Shown here in pieces: positions 34,801 to 44,170 of a stretch of 64,000 nucleotides of DNA. The notes beneath the pieces are model-generated. The model did no database searches and was not told the DNA's origin. It saw only the letters and a program-made list of their open reading frames with translations. Made by a program: the position numbers and the translations under genes. The stretch comes from Huiozyma naganishii CBS 8797 (lineage: Eukaryota > Ascomycota > Saccharomycetes > Saccharomycetales > Saccharomycetaceae). Within the stretch, counting starts at the first letter, position 1, and every line of letters begins with the position of its first letter. The stretch is from assembly GCF_000348985.1 (NCBI RefSeq), contig NC_035928.1, forward strand, positions 620,001 to 684,000, given 5' to 3'.

Positions 34801-36369
34801 ATGAGTGTTATTGTGAAACTTAGCTCCGATGACATATACTGGGCGTTCACAAAAGGGGCTCCAGAGGTTATATCTGAGATCTGTAACAAGAACACTTTAC
34901 CATCGGACTACAACGAGATCTTGGACCACTACACACATTCCGGGAACAGAGTCATCGCCTGTGCCGGCAAGATCTTGCCAAAACACACCTGGCTTTACTC
35001 TCAGAAAGTCAGTAGAGAGGAGGTTGAATGCAATATGGAATTCCTCGGTTTTATCATTTTTGAGAACAAACTGAAGGAGGCGACGACCCCTACATTGAAG
35101 GTCTTGCAAGATGCGAGTATCAGAACGATTATGTGTACAGGGGATAACGTCTTGACTGCTATCTCTGTTGGCAGAGAGTGTGGTTTGGTCAAGGAGCCGA
35201 AAGTTTACGTGCCGTACTTGAATAATCCGGATGGAGAATTTCTCGTGTGGAGAGATGTTGACAACTACGAGGATATCCTGGATGTTGCCACGTTACAACC
35301 GGTTAGTCAGGAAACAACTACAGATTATACTCTGGCTGTGACTGGGGAAGTGTTCAGAATACTCTTTGCCTCAGAAAACAATATACCGGAGGATTACATC
35401 AACGAGATTTTGCTCAAGACGTCTGTGTACGCAAGGATGTCACCGGATGAGAAGCATGAGCTGATGGAGCAGTTGCAAAAAATTGACTACACCGTCGGGT
35501 TCTGTGGTGATGGTGCTAACGACTGTGGTGCTTTAAAAGCTGCCGACGTGGGTATTTCTTTGTCTGAGGCAGAGGCTTCTGTTGCTGCACCATTCACCTC
35601 GAAAGTGTTCGATATACGTTGTGTTCTTGACGTTATTAAAGAGGGGAGAGCATCGCTGGTCACTTCTTTTGCCTGTTTCCAGTACATGAGCTTGTACTCT
35701 GCGATCCAATTCATTACAATTACGATCTTATACAGCCGTGGATCCAATCTGGGTGATTTCCAGTTCCTATACATCGACTTATTCCTTATTGTTCCAATCG
35801 CGATATTCATGTCGTGGTCTAAACCATTTGACAAACTTGCGAAGAAGAGACCCTCCGCGAATCTTGTTTCGTTAAAGATCCTGCTCCCCATGATGCTAAG
35901 TTTCGTGATCATTCTTCTATTCCAGGTGATTCCGTGGCTCTATGTCCAAGAGGAACCGTGGTATGTGAAACCTGTTGTCGGTGGGGATGACGCGGTGCAA
36001 TCCTCGGATAACACAGTTCTTTTCTACGTCTCTAACTTCCAATACATTTTAACCGCCGTCATTCTCTCTGTGGGCCCGCCGTATAGGGAACCCATGTCTA
36101 AGAATTTCGGGTTTATCATCGATATCTTAGTATCGTTGCTGGCCAGCACGTTGTTGATGTTTGTGGATCTGACTTCCGGTCTGGGAAAGCTTTTCCAATT
36201 GACGTTTATCTCTGGTGGGTTTAAGACATTTATTGTTGTGTGGGCGATTGTGAATTACTTCGTGCAAGCTTACATCCCGGGCACGGTCAAGACGTACTTC
36301 AAGAAGCGGAGAAGCAGTAAGAAGTATAAGAATATTTTGAGGGAGAGAAACACCCTTCAGACGGCGTGA
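31876..36369 (+). CDS. YPK9: Vacuolar P5B-type ATPase Ypk9
   Basis: Ypk9 (yeast ATP13A2/PARK9) is a vacuolar P5B ATPase linked to polyamine and heavy-metal tolerance. The predicted 1497 residues include a long Ser/His/Gly-rich N-terminal region (to about 330) and an actuator motif LTGESVPVPK. The P5B signature VVPPALPATLTVG follows, then the phosphorylation site FDKTGTLTED (Asp about residue 817), a nucleotide-binding domain with KGAPEVIS, the hinge GDGANDCGALKAADVGIS and about ten membrane spans. The ATG at 31876 is chosen; the longer open frame begins with TTG at 31774. The position matches YOR291W. Tandem SYGSYGSHGS and GAGAGAG tracts in the N-terminus look repeat-prone. Confidence 0.96.
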   Translation: MASTQGTPGRSGGRRAGGRQSVSSNWTAGTGATLTSGLLLDQNSSEPYAGASFEAVPSSIVSFHHPHSIQSSGYLTGAGVGAADQSHSHSQSQSPSQPLIERPGLAGPSQRRSSSRSSSRVPQFRFFTDKQISDAEGAATLEHTDYNTHWEDRPAYETERLFGVNSSSRGSSAFASRRSSLSRIGSYGSYGSHGSLGADSYLGHPLTRHARRSESVSGAGAGAGDDVHSNAIYQTRSTDSSASLSRYTITDRIPSEIEDQDSGILDETSSGRSRSQSTASGSSRDNEEDNNGHDDNHSHYKKGAYHNEFLKAEYHEKFYAKYAATQTFQRFYITEEDIVIGIAGYRNGRLRVWLYNLLCWFTLGVAYVVFKWFPARKVKLVGVRCPLGKAEWVVIENEFGEFIVEQVDRRWYNRPLSTVLILEKSEQGGGDGVGNDAQSLDNTTHHHSNDANPNMPILVSFQYRYITFIYSPLEDIFRTNNNWADLDWLNLNHVQRGLPSVIQEDRIIAFDKNQINLKVKTTSEILFNEVLHPFYVFQIFSIILWSLDEYYYYAACIFLISVLSISETLIETKKTSQNLSEMSHFNCEVRVFRDEFWTNVNSSELVPGDIYEVSDPALTVLPCDCILLTGDCIVNESMLTGESVPVPKAPATEDTMFQLLEDFQNTQISSFVSKSFLFNGTKIIRARYPPGHSAALAMVVRTGFSTTKGSLVRSMVFPKPTGFKFYSDSFKYIGVMAIVAMLGFSLSCIRFVKIGLDKRTMILRALDIITVVVPPALPATLTVGTSFALSRLKRKGIFCISPTRVNIGGKIDVMCFDKTGTLTEDGLDVLGVHLSEPGQHGFKFGTLKSDSVDLFDKFSLNDCSSPLDVKSKNLLMSLLTCHSLRLVDGELIGDPLDFKMFQFTGWSFEEDFQKQKFHSLYEERHEGVMFPENNDIIPAVVHPNSDDPENKFIDNDPHNFLGIIRSFDFLSELRRMSVIVKLSSDDIYWAFTKGAPEVISEICNKNTLPSDYNEILDHYTHSGNRVIACAGKILPKHTWLYSQKVSREEVECNMEFLGFIIFENKLKEATTPTLKVLQDASIRTIMCTGDNVLTAISVGRECGLVKEPKVYVPYLNNPDGEFLVWRDVDNYEDILDVATLQPVSQETTTDYTLAVTGEVFRILFASENNIPEDYINEILLKTSVYARMSPDEKHELMEQLQKIDYTVGFCGDGANDCGALKAADVGISLSEAEASVAAPFTSKVFDIRCVLDVIKEGRASLVTSFACFQYMSLYSAIQFITITILYSRGSNLGDFQFLYIDLFLIVPIAIFMSWSKPFDKLAKKRPSANLVSLKILLPMMLSFVIILLFQVIPWLYVQEEPWYVKPVVGGDDAVQSSDNTVLFYVSNFQYILTAVILSVGPPYREPMSKNFGFIIDILVSLLASTLLMFVDLTSGLGKLFQLTFISGGFKTFIVVWAIVNYFVQAYIPGTVKTYFKKRRSSKKYKNILRERNTLQTA

Positions 36370-36416
36370 GATCGTCATATTTAATTTGGTATACGATTGT
36401 ACAGTATCTAATTGTG

Positions 36417-37394
36417 TCATATCGAATTCGATGCGTTTCTCATCGATAAGAAGCAGTTCCACAGTACACCGACTGATGAACTGAAGGGGACTTGAAAGTG
36501 TTTCGGCATGATTGAGAAATTGATGATCTGAGCCAACGGCCACACTAGTAAGTTGCACCCTAAAGTCGAGATGTAAAGTTTTTGGATTTTGATCTTCATC
36601 GTGTGGGCGTTACCTCCCTCCATGAGGTAGTTGGAGTAAGTGAAGAAGAAGTACAAAAATAAGGGCGAGTACAGCAGTTGATCGCATAACACCCGCTCAA
36701 AGACCTGTACCATGGATGGGTCCTCTGTGAAATAAAAGTTCAAAAACTTGTACCAGGGGACTTGGAAGTTGGCCACAAAGGCCCCCCAGCCCATGAACCA
36801 GAGCCACCTTGGGAACTCGAAGATGACTGTGTTCTCGTTGTCTGGACTACTGGTTCGTGGGAGATCCTCCGTGGATGATACAGGTGTGATTCCGTACTCG
36901 TTGAACACGGAGAAAGTGTCGCTGTCGTCGTACGAAAGTTCTTGCGGCCCCTCTGAGTTCGAGAATGTCCGCAGCAACTGATTACTTGTATCGCTGACAA
37001 ACTGAGGTACTGGATCTATAACGTGTGAATGGAAGCAAGTGATGCATTGAGCTATAATATCAGAGATCCCAAAGAGCAACACATTGGTGCAGGCTGTAGC
37101 CACAAGCCTTGTTTTCTGGTACAGATCTCGATATACCCTCATGAAAAGCAGAAGAAGCAACCCCCACAATGCCAGTAACCCCCAATGCAGTACAGTGATT
37201 TTATACGCTTTAGAGTTCAGCACTTTAACCTCGTACGCGCGAACTCTCTCCCCTATTCGCATCAACCTCTTCCTGATAGACCCCGCCTCGTCGTAACCGC
37301 CCAGAGAGATGGGCCCAGTCAACCCCACATCAGTTTCAGCACCATGGGAATACGGTATCGATACATTCTGCTGGCTGCCGGACAACCCTACCAT
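36417..37394 (-). CDS. Mpv17/PMP22-family membrane protein (YOR292C ortholog)
   Basis: The 325-residue protein has several membrane spans (VLHWGLLALWGLLLLLFMRV, ACTNVLLFGISDIIAQCITC, WLFMGWGAFVAN-like segment) and the family motif around FQVPWYKFLNFYF. The C-terminal NLLVWPLAQIINFSIMPKHF and VGVLWNCFLSM complete the Mpv17/PMP22 fold, placed in vacuole or peroxisome membranes depending on the member. S. cerevisiae YOR292C is vacuolar and of unknown function. The ATG at 37394 is the first; the frame continues upstream only to a TTG. Confidence 0.9.
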   Translation of the reverse strand: MVGLSGSQQNVSIPYSHGAETDVGLTGPISLGGYDEAGSIRKRLMRIGERVRAYEVKVLNSKAYKITVLHWGLLALWGLLLLLFMRVYRDLYQKTRLVATACTNVLLFGISDIIAQCITCFHSHVIDPVPQFVSDTSNQLLRTFSNSEGPQELSYDDSDTFSVFNEYGITPVSSTEDLPRTSSPDNENTVIFEFPRWLWFMGWGAFVANFQVPWYKFLNFYFTEDPSMVQVFERVLCDQLLYSPLFLYFFFTYSNYLMEGGNAHTMKIKIQKLYISTLGCNLLVWPLAQIINFSIMPKHFQVPFSSSVGVLWNCFLSMRNASNSI

Positions 37395-37962
37395 CGACAC
37401 CTGTATTGTAGTGTGCAAACGTACAAGACCGTAGAGGGAGGACCCTCATCCCATCCTCCTCAAACATCAAATGACGTCTTTTCGCTTCTGAACAAGTGAC
37501 TGTTTCTTAAATTAAACATCCGTACAATTTTTTATTTTTTATTTTTTTAAAACCATATTGAAAATATTTCCAGAACAGGTAATTTGTGAATTTGAACGGG
37601 GAAAAGCAAATTCTGGCGCAGCGTAGGCGGGAACTTAGGCGGGACGTGGGCAGAGACCCCGAGTGTGATCCCGCCCGGGCCCGTCTGGAATCCCGCCGAG
37701 TGCTTCCCGTTGAACGGGAGTTTCCGCCTGGAACTCTGCCTACGCTGTCCCCGCTGTCCAGGCTGGAAAAAAATGAGAGTGAGTTGTGGAACTTCTCTCG
37801 ATGTTTCTGGCTGCTGGGGCTTCCCGTTTGCATCGTACAGGTTGCAATTGGTTGATTGGCGGTTGCAGTTGATTGTATATTTGATTTGGAGGTATTATTT
37901 GAAGGAATCTTCTCCGGCTACAAGCACACACAAACACAAACACATACACACACCGAGCCAAG
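37395..37962. other. Divergent YOR292C/RPS10 promoter region
   Basis: This 568-bp gap has a T-rich stretch near 37530-37560 and an unusually GC-rich block with repeated GGCGGGA motifs (listed separately). A CACAAACACA-type stretch precedes the RPS10 start. No tRNA, Rap1-type ACACCCATACAT or Tbf1-type TTAGGG site was recognised. Confidence 0.6.
37624..37742 (+). promoter_or_regulatory. GC-rich array upstream of RPS10
   Basis: TAGGCGGGA occurs at 37624-37632 and 37636-37644. The reverse form TCCCGCC occurs at 37669-37675 and 37691-37697. TCCCGTTGAACGGGA at 37705-37719 is a palindrome. TCTGCCTA at 37735-37742 matches the motif called IFHL in ascomycete ribosomal protein promoters. The array lies 220-340 bp before the RPS10 ATG, in the place of the usual Rap1 sites. 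Its binding factor is unknown. Confidence 0.6.
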
Positions 37963-38710
37963 ATGTTGATGCCAAAGGAAGATAGAACTCTGATCCACAG
38001 ATACTTGTTTCAAGGTATGTTATTTTTGAGATGAAATGAATATGAGAGGGAGTAGTGCGGTGAAAACGTCAGTGGGTCAATGCATCCCTGTCGATGGTTT
38101 GTTTTATGCATAGGTGGCTGCGAGTCTTGTTTATGAGGGAGTGACAAGCTGGCTGCTCCTCTGTCAATGCAATACAGTGGTTATCCGGGAGTTTTAGGGT
38201 GCAAGAGAGAGCCAAATCCAATAGTGCTTTCTTCGTTCTCTTCTCTCTTTTAACACACCGAATGCTTTGAATTGTTTGAGTCACCTCAACACTCTACACG
38301 CTACGATCATACCTCTCCCCTGGGAAGGGAAATGTCAACTTTTACTTTCAAATTACTAACAAACCTCTTCTTGTTTCTTTCAATGCTCTTACGTGGTGGT
38401 ACTACGAGCAGTGTTACAAACATCCTATTTCCTTTTCTAAACAGAAGGTGTTGTCGTCGCAAAGAAGGACTTCAACCAGCCAAAGCATGAAGAAATTGAC
38501 ACCAAGAACTTGTACGTCATCAAGGCTCTACAGTCCTTGACCTCCAAGGGTTACGTCAAGACTCAGTTCTCTTGGCAATACTACTACTACACCTTGACCG
38601 AGGAAGGTGTGGAATACTTGAGAGACTACTTGCACTTGCCTGAACACATCGTCCCAGGTACCTACATCCAAGACAGATCTCAAAACCAAAGACCTCAAAG
38701 AAGATACTAG
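37963..38710 (+). CDS. RPS10: Ribosomal protein eS10, with one intron (exons 37963-38014 and 38445-38710)
   Basis: Exon 1 encodes [17 protein letters not shown] and splits the next codon; exon 2 continues [17 protein letters not shown] to the stop at 38710, giving 105 residues, the normal eS10 length. The protein sits in the 40S head near the mRNA entry. The 5' splice site is GTATGT (38015), the branch site TACTAAC (38354-38360) and the 3' site ends AACAG (38444). The second codon region LMPKEDR and the aromatic run [15 protein letters not shown] are diagnostic. This copy matches the slot of YOR293W (RPS10A). Strong codon bias fits a ribosomal protein. Confidence 0.97.
38015..38444 (+). other. 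Intron of RPS10
   Basis: The 430-base intron has the strict yeast signals GTATGT, TACTAAC and a pyrimidine-rich tract before CAG. The branch-to-3' site distance is about 84 bases. I saw no C/D or H/ACA snoRNA inside, but some inverted repeats could exist. Confidence 0.95.
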
Positions 38711-39056
38711 GCGGTGTCTCCTTTCTTACGAGGCAGCAACACGATATCAGGCCTATCTGGACCGACCAAGCTACTCTTAACCATTGTCAAATAGTAAGGT
38801 TTACAATCAATCAAACAACCAACCAAAATGCAAAAACTATTATACTATATATGTAAGCTTCACATATTCTAATCATTATGTATCTTCCATTAATCCAATT
38901 CATTAAAAGTATACCCGAAGAACAATCCATCAAACACGTTTACTGATGGGCGATGGGGCGATGTCAGGATCGAAAATTTTTTGTTAGTTAAAAGTGCATC
39001 CATTGATGGGGGGGGACAGCATTACTGGGCGCGGTTGTTAATACACATGTGGAACC
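38711..39056. other. Gap between RPS10 and UAF30, the missing RRS1 slot
   Basis: In S. cerevisiae RRS1 lies between these genes. Here only 346 bp remain, with no coding trace. GGGCGATGGGGCGATG near 38948 and AAAATTTTTT near 38973 resemble decayed PAC and RRPE elements, either for UAF30 or left over from RRS1. Confidence 0.5.
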
Positions 39057-39965
39057 ATGTCTGAACGCGTGCAGTACGATGTCGAACTGTGCGATGGGAA
39101 CAGTGTACCCGAGTCAGAACTCCCAGCTGGGGGGAAAGATTTCAGGGAATTTGTACCGATGGTCGATGCGGTATTACAGTCCAACGTGGATTCCCCTGCG
39201 GAACAGGTAGATTTCGAACAAGTGAAGACTCAATTGGAGGAAGTGTTTGTTTATAACCTGGACCCTTATAGGAAGGAGCTGTTTTCCATCATTGAGCAGC
39301 GTTTACAGTTGCTAAGGGATAGCGAAATCGATGATACGACAGCGGCAGACTCGTTCAATGTCCGCCAGGCGTTTCTAGGAAAGGTGACCCGCGAGAACAT
39401 CGAGAACAAGATACATAAGCCCTCGAAGAAATCCAGGAAGATCAAATCCAGGAGGTCAAGACACAACGAGCTGGGCAAGTTCCTACGAGATCACCTTGGC
39501 GTGGAGCAGATAGAGAGCGGTATCGTGGAGGATCGCGTACGAGATTACGTTAACAGAAGCAATTTGAGAAACGCTACGAACAGTGACGAGATCATCTGCG
39601 ATGCAAGGATGCAGCCGCTGTTCGGAGAGAGGATCACAGAATCAGGTTTGAATGCCGAGTTGAAGCAATTCGTCTCACAGATGAAGCAAAGGCTGGATCA
39701 TCCAGTCGGAGCAAACGCATCATTAATGAGCATAGAACTCTTTTCATCGTCGCAAGAGGATAACCACATCATGGACTCTGAGAATGACACGTCTACACCG
39801 AGTTCGGCAGCATCGGACACGTCCGCGTCAGAAACGGAGGATCCCGCATGGCCGACAGCACCAGCCTCTGAAGACCGCGAAGATACGGTAGTGCTGACGG
39901 TTCGCGGTGATCGCAGCAGCGGAAGCCCACATTCGGACCTCGATTCCGCGTCGGAATCAGATTGA
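39057..39965 (+). CDS. UAF30: SWIB-domain protein, probable upstream activation factor subunit Uaf30
   Basis: Uaf30 is a subunit of the RNA polymerase I upstream activation factor in S. cerevisiae. The 302-residue product has an N-terminal DEK_C-like helical region (FREFVPMVDAVLQSN then FEQVKTQLEEVFVYNL, residues about 29-75) and a weak SWIB/MDM2 domain. In that domain LGKFLRDHLG, VEDRVRDYVNRSNLRN and IICDARMQPLFGERI (about residues 141-205) match the fold pattern. A Ser/Asp-rich acidic tail of about 80 residues follows. It is longer and more diverged than S. cerevisiae Uaf30 (228 residues). Synteny with YOR295W supports the name. TRI1, the sister-block paralog, is the alternative. Confidence 0.75.
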   Translation: MSERVQYDVELCDGNSVPESELPAGGKDFREFVPMVDAVLQSNVDSPAEQVDFEQVKTQLEEVFVYNLDPYRKELFSIIEQRLQLLRDSEIDDTTAADSFNVRQAFLGKVTRENIENKIHKPSKKSRKIKSRRSRHNELGKFLRDHLGVEQIESGIVEDRVRDYVNRSNLRNATNSDEIICDARMQPLFGERITESGLNAELKQFVSQMKQRLDHPVGANASLMSIELFSSSQEDNHIMDSENDTSTPSSAASDTSASETEDPAWPTAPASEDREDTVVLTVRGDRSSGSPHSDLDSASESD

Positions 39966-40180
39966 AATAGCTCACTACCTGTTCTCATACTTGTGTCATG
40001 CTGTTAATTGTCGTTGTTATTTTTCTATTGAGAATTTAAGCAGAAAAGTGGCAGCTACTGCCATTAGAGGCAGACTTAGCCACTGACAGCAGATCAAATC
40101 GGGATACGGCAGACCGATCAGGTGTTCTTGTGTGCACTTCGATGTCTGGTTGCTGTGCAGGGAGTATTCTACGAGAATAA

Positions 40181-43100
40181 ATGAATCGAATCTCATCCTT
40201 AAAATCTGGGGATGCCTCTGACGAGTCCTTAGGGAGTCTCTCGATATCAGAGTACAGTCCAAAGGTCGAACTTGAGAGTGTATACCTCTACACTTTACGA
40301 CTCCTTGTCCTCGAATACATCAATAAACCTCAGTTTAAACAAAATGACCGCAACCGTCAGTCCCCTCCTACGCCTCCGTCATCGTCGTCGTCGTCATCGT
40401 CGTATTCTTCCCTACACTCATCTCGCTGGTCTTTATCTTCATCACCACTGGAAGATAGCGGGAGGTCCGTCTCACTTGGTCTGGGGAAGTCATTGTTTAG
40501 CAATGGACAGTTCTCGAGAAGCACAAATAAAACTAATTATTCCGAACACATTAGGATCATGACCACTTTGAAACAGCGCCTCGCTACGTACCTATATGAT
40601 GTGACAATAGGTAGGAAAAAAGTGACAAATGCAACCTTTAGACGATGTCTACTAAAATTCAATAACGACACGTTCATGAACTCCAGTCTGTCCACTACGC
40701 TAGAAAATATGTCTAACGTCGAAGAGCTGATTGTTTATTTCACTAAATCCGCCAACAACGAGTTGAGCAAAGTGGTTGTAGGAGACATTCAAAAAGAGCT
40801 TTTCAAACAGGTATCGAAATTTGTTGGTCTATTGCAATCGTTGCTACCAACCAATACGCCTGCGTCCTTTATCAACAAATTGACGGCTTGCGCTGATAGA
40901 ATGAAACCTACAAAACCCTCTTTGAAGCAGAAACTGTTCTCTAACGAAAAGAGGCGGAGCGCAACACCAGTAATGTACGAAACCTCGGATTCATCGTCAA
41001 TGTCTGCTGTACGGAAACCAGTAGCTGCACTTCATGTTGCACCCAGCTTTAAACTGGATGATATTCCTTATTCCAATTATTTCTCCGAAATATTTAACAC
41101 CGATTCTATCAAGGTACAGCAGGACGTCATTAAAGTGATGAAGGAGTCGACGAACTTCACATTCTCTAGAGAACTCGATGAATATAGCTTTCAACTCCAG
41201 TCTGATGGAGGGTTTCTCTTTCTTTCTGATTTCAGAACGGAAGAAGAATACAATTCGTGGAAGATCCTTGAAACGAAAGAGATCGAATTGCTTAAGAACG
41301 AATTTAGAACAATTGGGAGGGCTCCTAGCGTTCCAAACAGTAAGAACCTTATAATGCCGTCCGATCCTCGCTCTACATTTGTTATGCTCATGAATCTGAT
41401 TATAAAGAAAGAATGCAGCACCAATATGAGCTCTATGGAATTCACACCAGGCGCATTATATTTCATGAACACCGCAGCTAGATACTGGAGAGTCGATTTT
41501 CCCTCAACTCTCGCGGCACTGTTTTACACGGCATCTAACATCAGCGTCTTACATAGTGAAGAAATAAATCTGGCATTGACAGAGGGCTTGTTTACTTTCA
41601 TCAAAAGCACGATTTTACATTCAGATGCTATTGTGGATACCAGAGATTGGAACGAAATGGACAGAAGACAATGGAACGCTAACCTGTTTTATACTTCGGA
41701 GCAGTGCGTGAACTCTTTGGATAACCTGCTCACGGGACTGTACGCCACGACTAAGCCGAAGTTTTCTCCAATTCTGGTTTTCTATTTCGAATATGTATCA
41801 GCGGATCCCAGTTTTCAAGAACATCTGCCTACTATAGAAAAGCGCATTGTTAAGAGGTTGCGAAGAACAATATTCAAGACCAGTGAAAAATATTACAAGT
41901 CACTAATTATGGAACTGCCAAAGGATGAAACGTTGGAATTTAAACATATACAAAACATTGCTGAACTGATCGTTAGGCAACTGAACACCATTCAAAAGCG
42001 GTACACGAAGCCTCTACTGGATAAAGTGAATATCTCATTTGAATGCGCTACAATGCTGACCACAGCAATGGCCATCGATGGACCAAATATGATTAAAAAG
42101 ATTGAGAGAGTACTTGAATCCAAAAAGAAGGATGTCCCTCCAGTCGATGCATTGGAACTATACAGTACATTCAGGGAGCTGAGAGACATATATCGGCAAG
42201 TTCAACTTAAAGAGAAATTTCCCTTCAATTTGGAAAGAGCATTTGGAAAATACTTAAAGCGGTTTGCCAAAAATATAGCTCTAAAGATTTCGGAAGTGTT
42301 TCGTAATTCAATTAAAACTGAAACCTGGGAAAAAATCAATGACGATGTACGGTATAGTAAGTCGGTACTGGACATTTTCAAGATGGCAAATGAGTCTTTA
42401 AATATATTCAAAAGCTTTGATTGGGATATCAATTATCGCTTCGCGGAAGCTGTGGTCATTGTCTTGAAAGCGTTTTCTGATGGAATACAATTATACTGTG
42501 ATATGGCTGTAAAGCTTGTGCAGAAGAGTTTGAGGTACAGTTCAGCTAGCTCCTACGGTTTTGAAGATCGAGGTTCGAGCACAAATGAGAGTGAGAAAAG
42601 GAAAAGTAAATGGGATTTTCATGAAATGAAAAAGGCGGTCAGATCTTCATCCAGTTCAGCCATTCCGCAACCTTATAAATACAAGACCGAAACCTGTGTT
42701 ATATTGAACGATGTGGATACAATGATAGCCCATTTGGAAGAACTCGAGAATATTGTCGATTTTTCTGAACTGTCCAAAGTTATAACTGAACATAATGCAG
42801 TAAAGCAGAAAACTACTGGAGAAACCTTAAAGGATGGGGTGTATCAGCTCTATACTATCAGAATAAAGAGTGCAAGCGACATTAAAGGTTACGGGTCAAA
42901 TGGTTTATCGAACAGCTCTGTATCGCTAATTAATAGTAGAGAGAAGAGTGAGATCGGGGAGACGAAAGTTGTACCGAAATCAAATAATCCAGAATGGGAC
43001 GAAGAATTTGAACTTCAATTGAAACGTGATGAGAAATGTACACTGCTGCTAAATGTTTGGCATCACCCTACTGGAAACTTTATGTCGCTGACTGGAGCCG

Positions 43101-44170
43101 ATCTGTGTGGGCGAGTATCTTTGGTACTCGACCCTAAAGAGTTTGCTGATGACGGCTTTCCAAATCCAAAGACGTTGATCTTAGATACTCGTGGTGAACT
43201 CAACATGGAAATAGCGCTAGAGACAGAAAGAATGGATCCACTATTTTGCATCGGTAGATCCTATAGGACCCTATCAAGAGCGAGAGATAAGATCTTAGAA
43301 CTTGTAGTCAACAAATTTACCCCATTTGTTAGTTTCGTTTTCTCTCGTGAAGTTTTGAAGAGTATTTGTGGGGGGCATGGCACTAGGAAACCAAGTGACG
43401 AAGAAATATATGATGCTATTGTCCCACTTTTCGACTATTTAAATGCAAACCTAAACGTTTTGGGGCAGGAACTTTCTCATGGCCTGTTGTTCATGGTGAT
43501 GTTGAAAGGATGGCTATTCATTATAAAGGCTGCAGATATCATGTTATTACCCCAAGTGGATATAGCTAAGCATCGGCTTGCAAACGCAAGAAAATCCTTG
43601 TGGAGTATAGGAAGTTCAAATTCAGTTTCTGGGTATGGGAGAGCACTTACCGAATACGAAATAGATTGTATTTTCAAGTGGTTGGATGCATTGTGTGTTG
43701 ACTTTTTCTACAACCAAGGAGAGGGTCCCCCCTTGAAAGCCTTGCAAAATACCGAATATCAAACATTACTCTTAATCCCTTCTTTTTACAAGAAAAGCGC
43801 TTTAGAGCTAAAAAGCGAAGTTAAGCGCTTAAATCCACTGTATTTTCAAAATATTGCAGAACTGACAAGCGGTAGTAACGTAGCCGTCAGTAGGAGGTTC
43901 ACCACAGTAGAGCGGAGAAAAACTATAATGGGAAACTCTTCGAAGGGTAAGAGAAAACAGCTACAGGAGGAACTTCAGAAAGCTGACACTGATTCTCTAC
44001 AACAATCGTTATCGACTCTAAACATAATTTTGAGGGTATTGATCACAAAGGGGGAGACAGATTACGTTTACAGACAACTACATGAAAGGAAGCAGAAGAT
44101 GAAACGGATCAACGTAGCAAGTTCGGCTGATAAAGTTTCAAAGGGACAGAAAATTAACTATAGAAGTTGA
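40181..44170 (+). CDS. C2 and Munc13-homology domain protein (YOR296W ortholog)
   Basis: This 1329-residue protein corresponds to S. cerevisiae YOR296W (1289 residues), of unknown function and in the Munc13/UNC13-like family. A Ser-rich N-terminus leads into a long helical part (MHD1 about residues 600-830). A C2 domain follows (YQLYTIRIKSASDIKGYGSN then VVPKSNNPEWDEEFELQLK, about 890-1010), and then a C-terminal MHD2 region (about 1080-1240, LFDYLNANLNVLGQELSHGL). Proteins of this fold act in vesicle tethering or priming, so a trafficking role is inferred. The C2 calcium-binding aspartates are only partly present. Confidence 0.9.
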   Translation: MNRISSLKSGDASDESLGSLSISEYSPKVELESVYLYTLRLLVLEYINKPQFKQNDRNRQSPPTPPSSSSSSSSYSSLHSSRWSLSSSPLEDSGRSVSLGLGKSLFSNGQFSRSTNKTNYSEHIRIMTTLKQRLATYLYDVTIGRKKVTNATFRRCLLKFNNDTFMNSSLSTTLENMSNVEELIVYFTKSANNELSKVVVGDIQKELFKQVSKFVGLLQSLLPTNTPASFINKLTACADRMKPTKPSLKQKLFSNEKRRSATPVMYETSDSSSMSAVRKPVAALHVAPSFKLDDIPYSNYFSEIFNTDSIKVQQDVIKVMKESTNFTFSRELDEYSFQLQSDGGFLFLSDFRTEEEYNSWKILETKEIELLKNEFRTIGRAPSVPNSKNLIMPSDPRSTFVMLMNLIIKKECSTNMSSMEFTPGALYFMNTAARYWRVDFPSTLAALFYTASNISVLHSEEINLALTEGLFTFIKSTILHSDAIVDTRDWNEMDRRQWNANLFYTSEQCVNSLDNLLTGLYATTKPKFSPILVFYFEYVSADPSFQEHLPTIEKRIVKRLRRTIFKTSEKYYKSLIMELPKDETLEFKHIQNIAELIVRQLNTIQKRYTKPLLDKVNISFECATMLTTAMAIDGPNMIKKIERVLESKKKDVPPVDALELYSTFRELRDIYRQVQLKEKFPFNLERAFGKYLKRFAKNIALKISEVFRNSIKTETWEKINDDVRYSKSVLDIFKMANESLNIFKSFDWDINYRFAEAVVIVLKAFSDGIQLYCDMAVKLVQKSLRYSSASSYGFEDRGSSTNESEKRKSKWDFHEMKKAVRSSSSSAIPQPYKYKTETCVILNDVDTMIAHLEELENIVDFSELSKVITEHNAVKQKTTGETLKDGVYQLYTIRIKSASDIKGYGSNGLSNSSVSLINSREKSEIGETKVVPKSNNPEWDEEFELQLKRDEKCTLLLNVWHHPTGNFMSLTGADLCGRVSLVLDPKEFADDGFPNPKTLILDTRGELNMEIALETERMDPLFCIGRSYRTLSRARDKILELVVNKFTPFVSFVFSREVLKSICGGHGTRKPSDEEIYDAIVPLFDYLNANLNVLGQELSHGLLFMVMLKGWLFIIKAADIMLLPQVDIAKHRLANARKSLWSIGSSNSVSGYGRALTEYEIDCIFKWLDALCVDFFYNQGEGPPLKALQNTEYQTLLLIPSFYKKSALELKSEVKRLNPLYFQNIAELTSGSNVAVSRRFTTVERRKTIMGNSSKGKRKQLQEELQKADTDSLQQSLSTLNIILRVLITKGETDYVYRQLHERKQKMKRINVASSADKVSKGQKINYRS

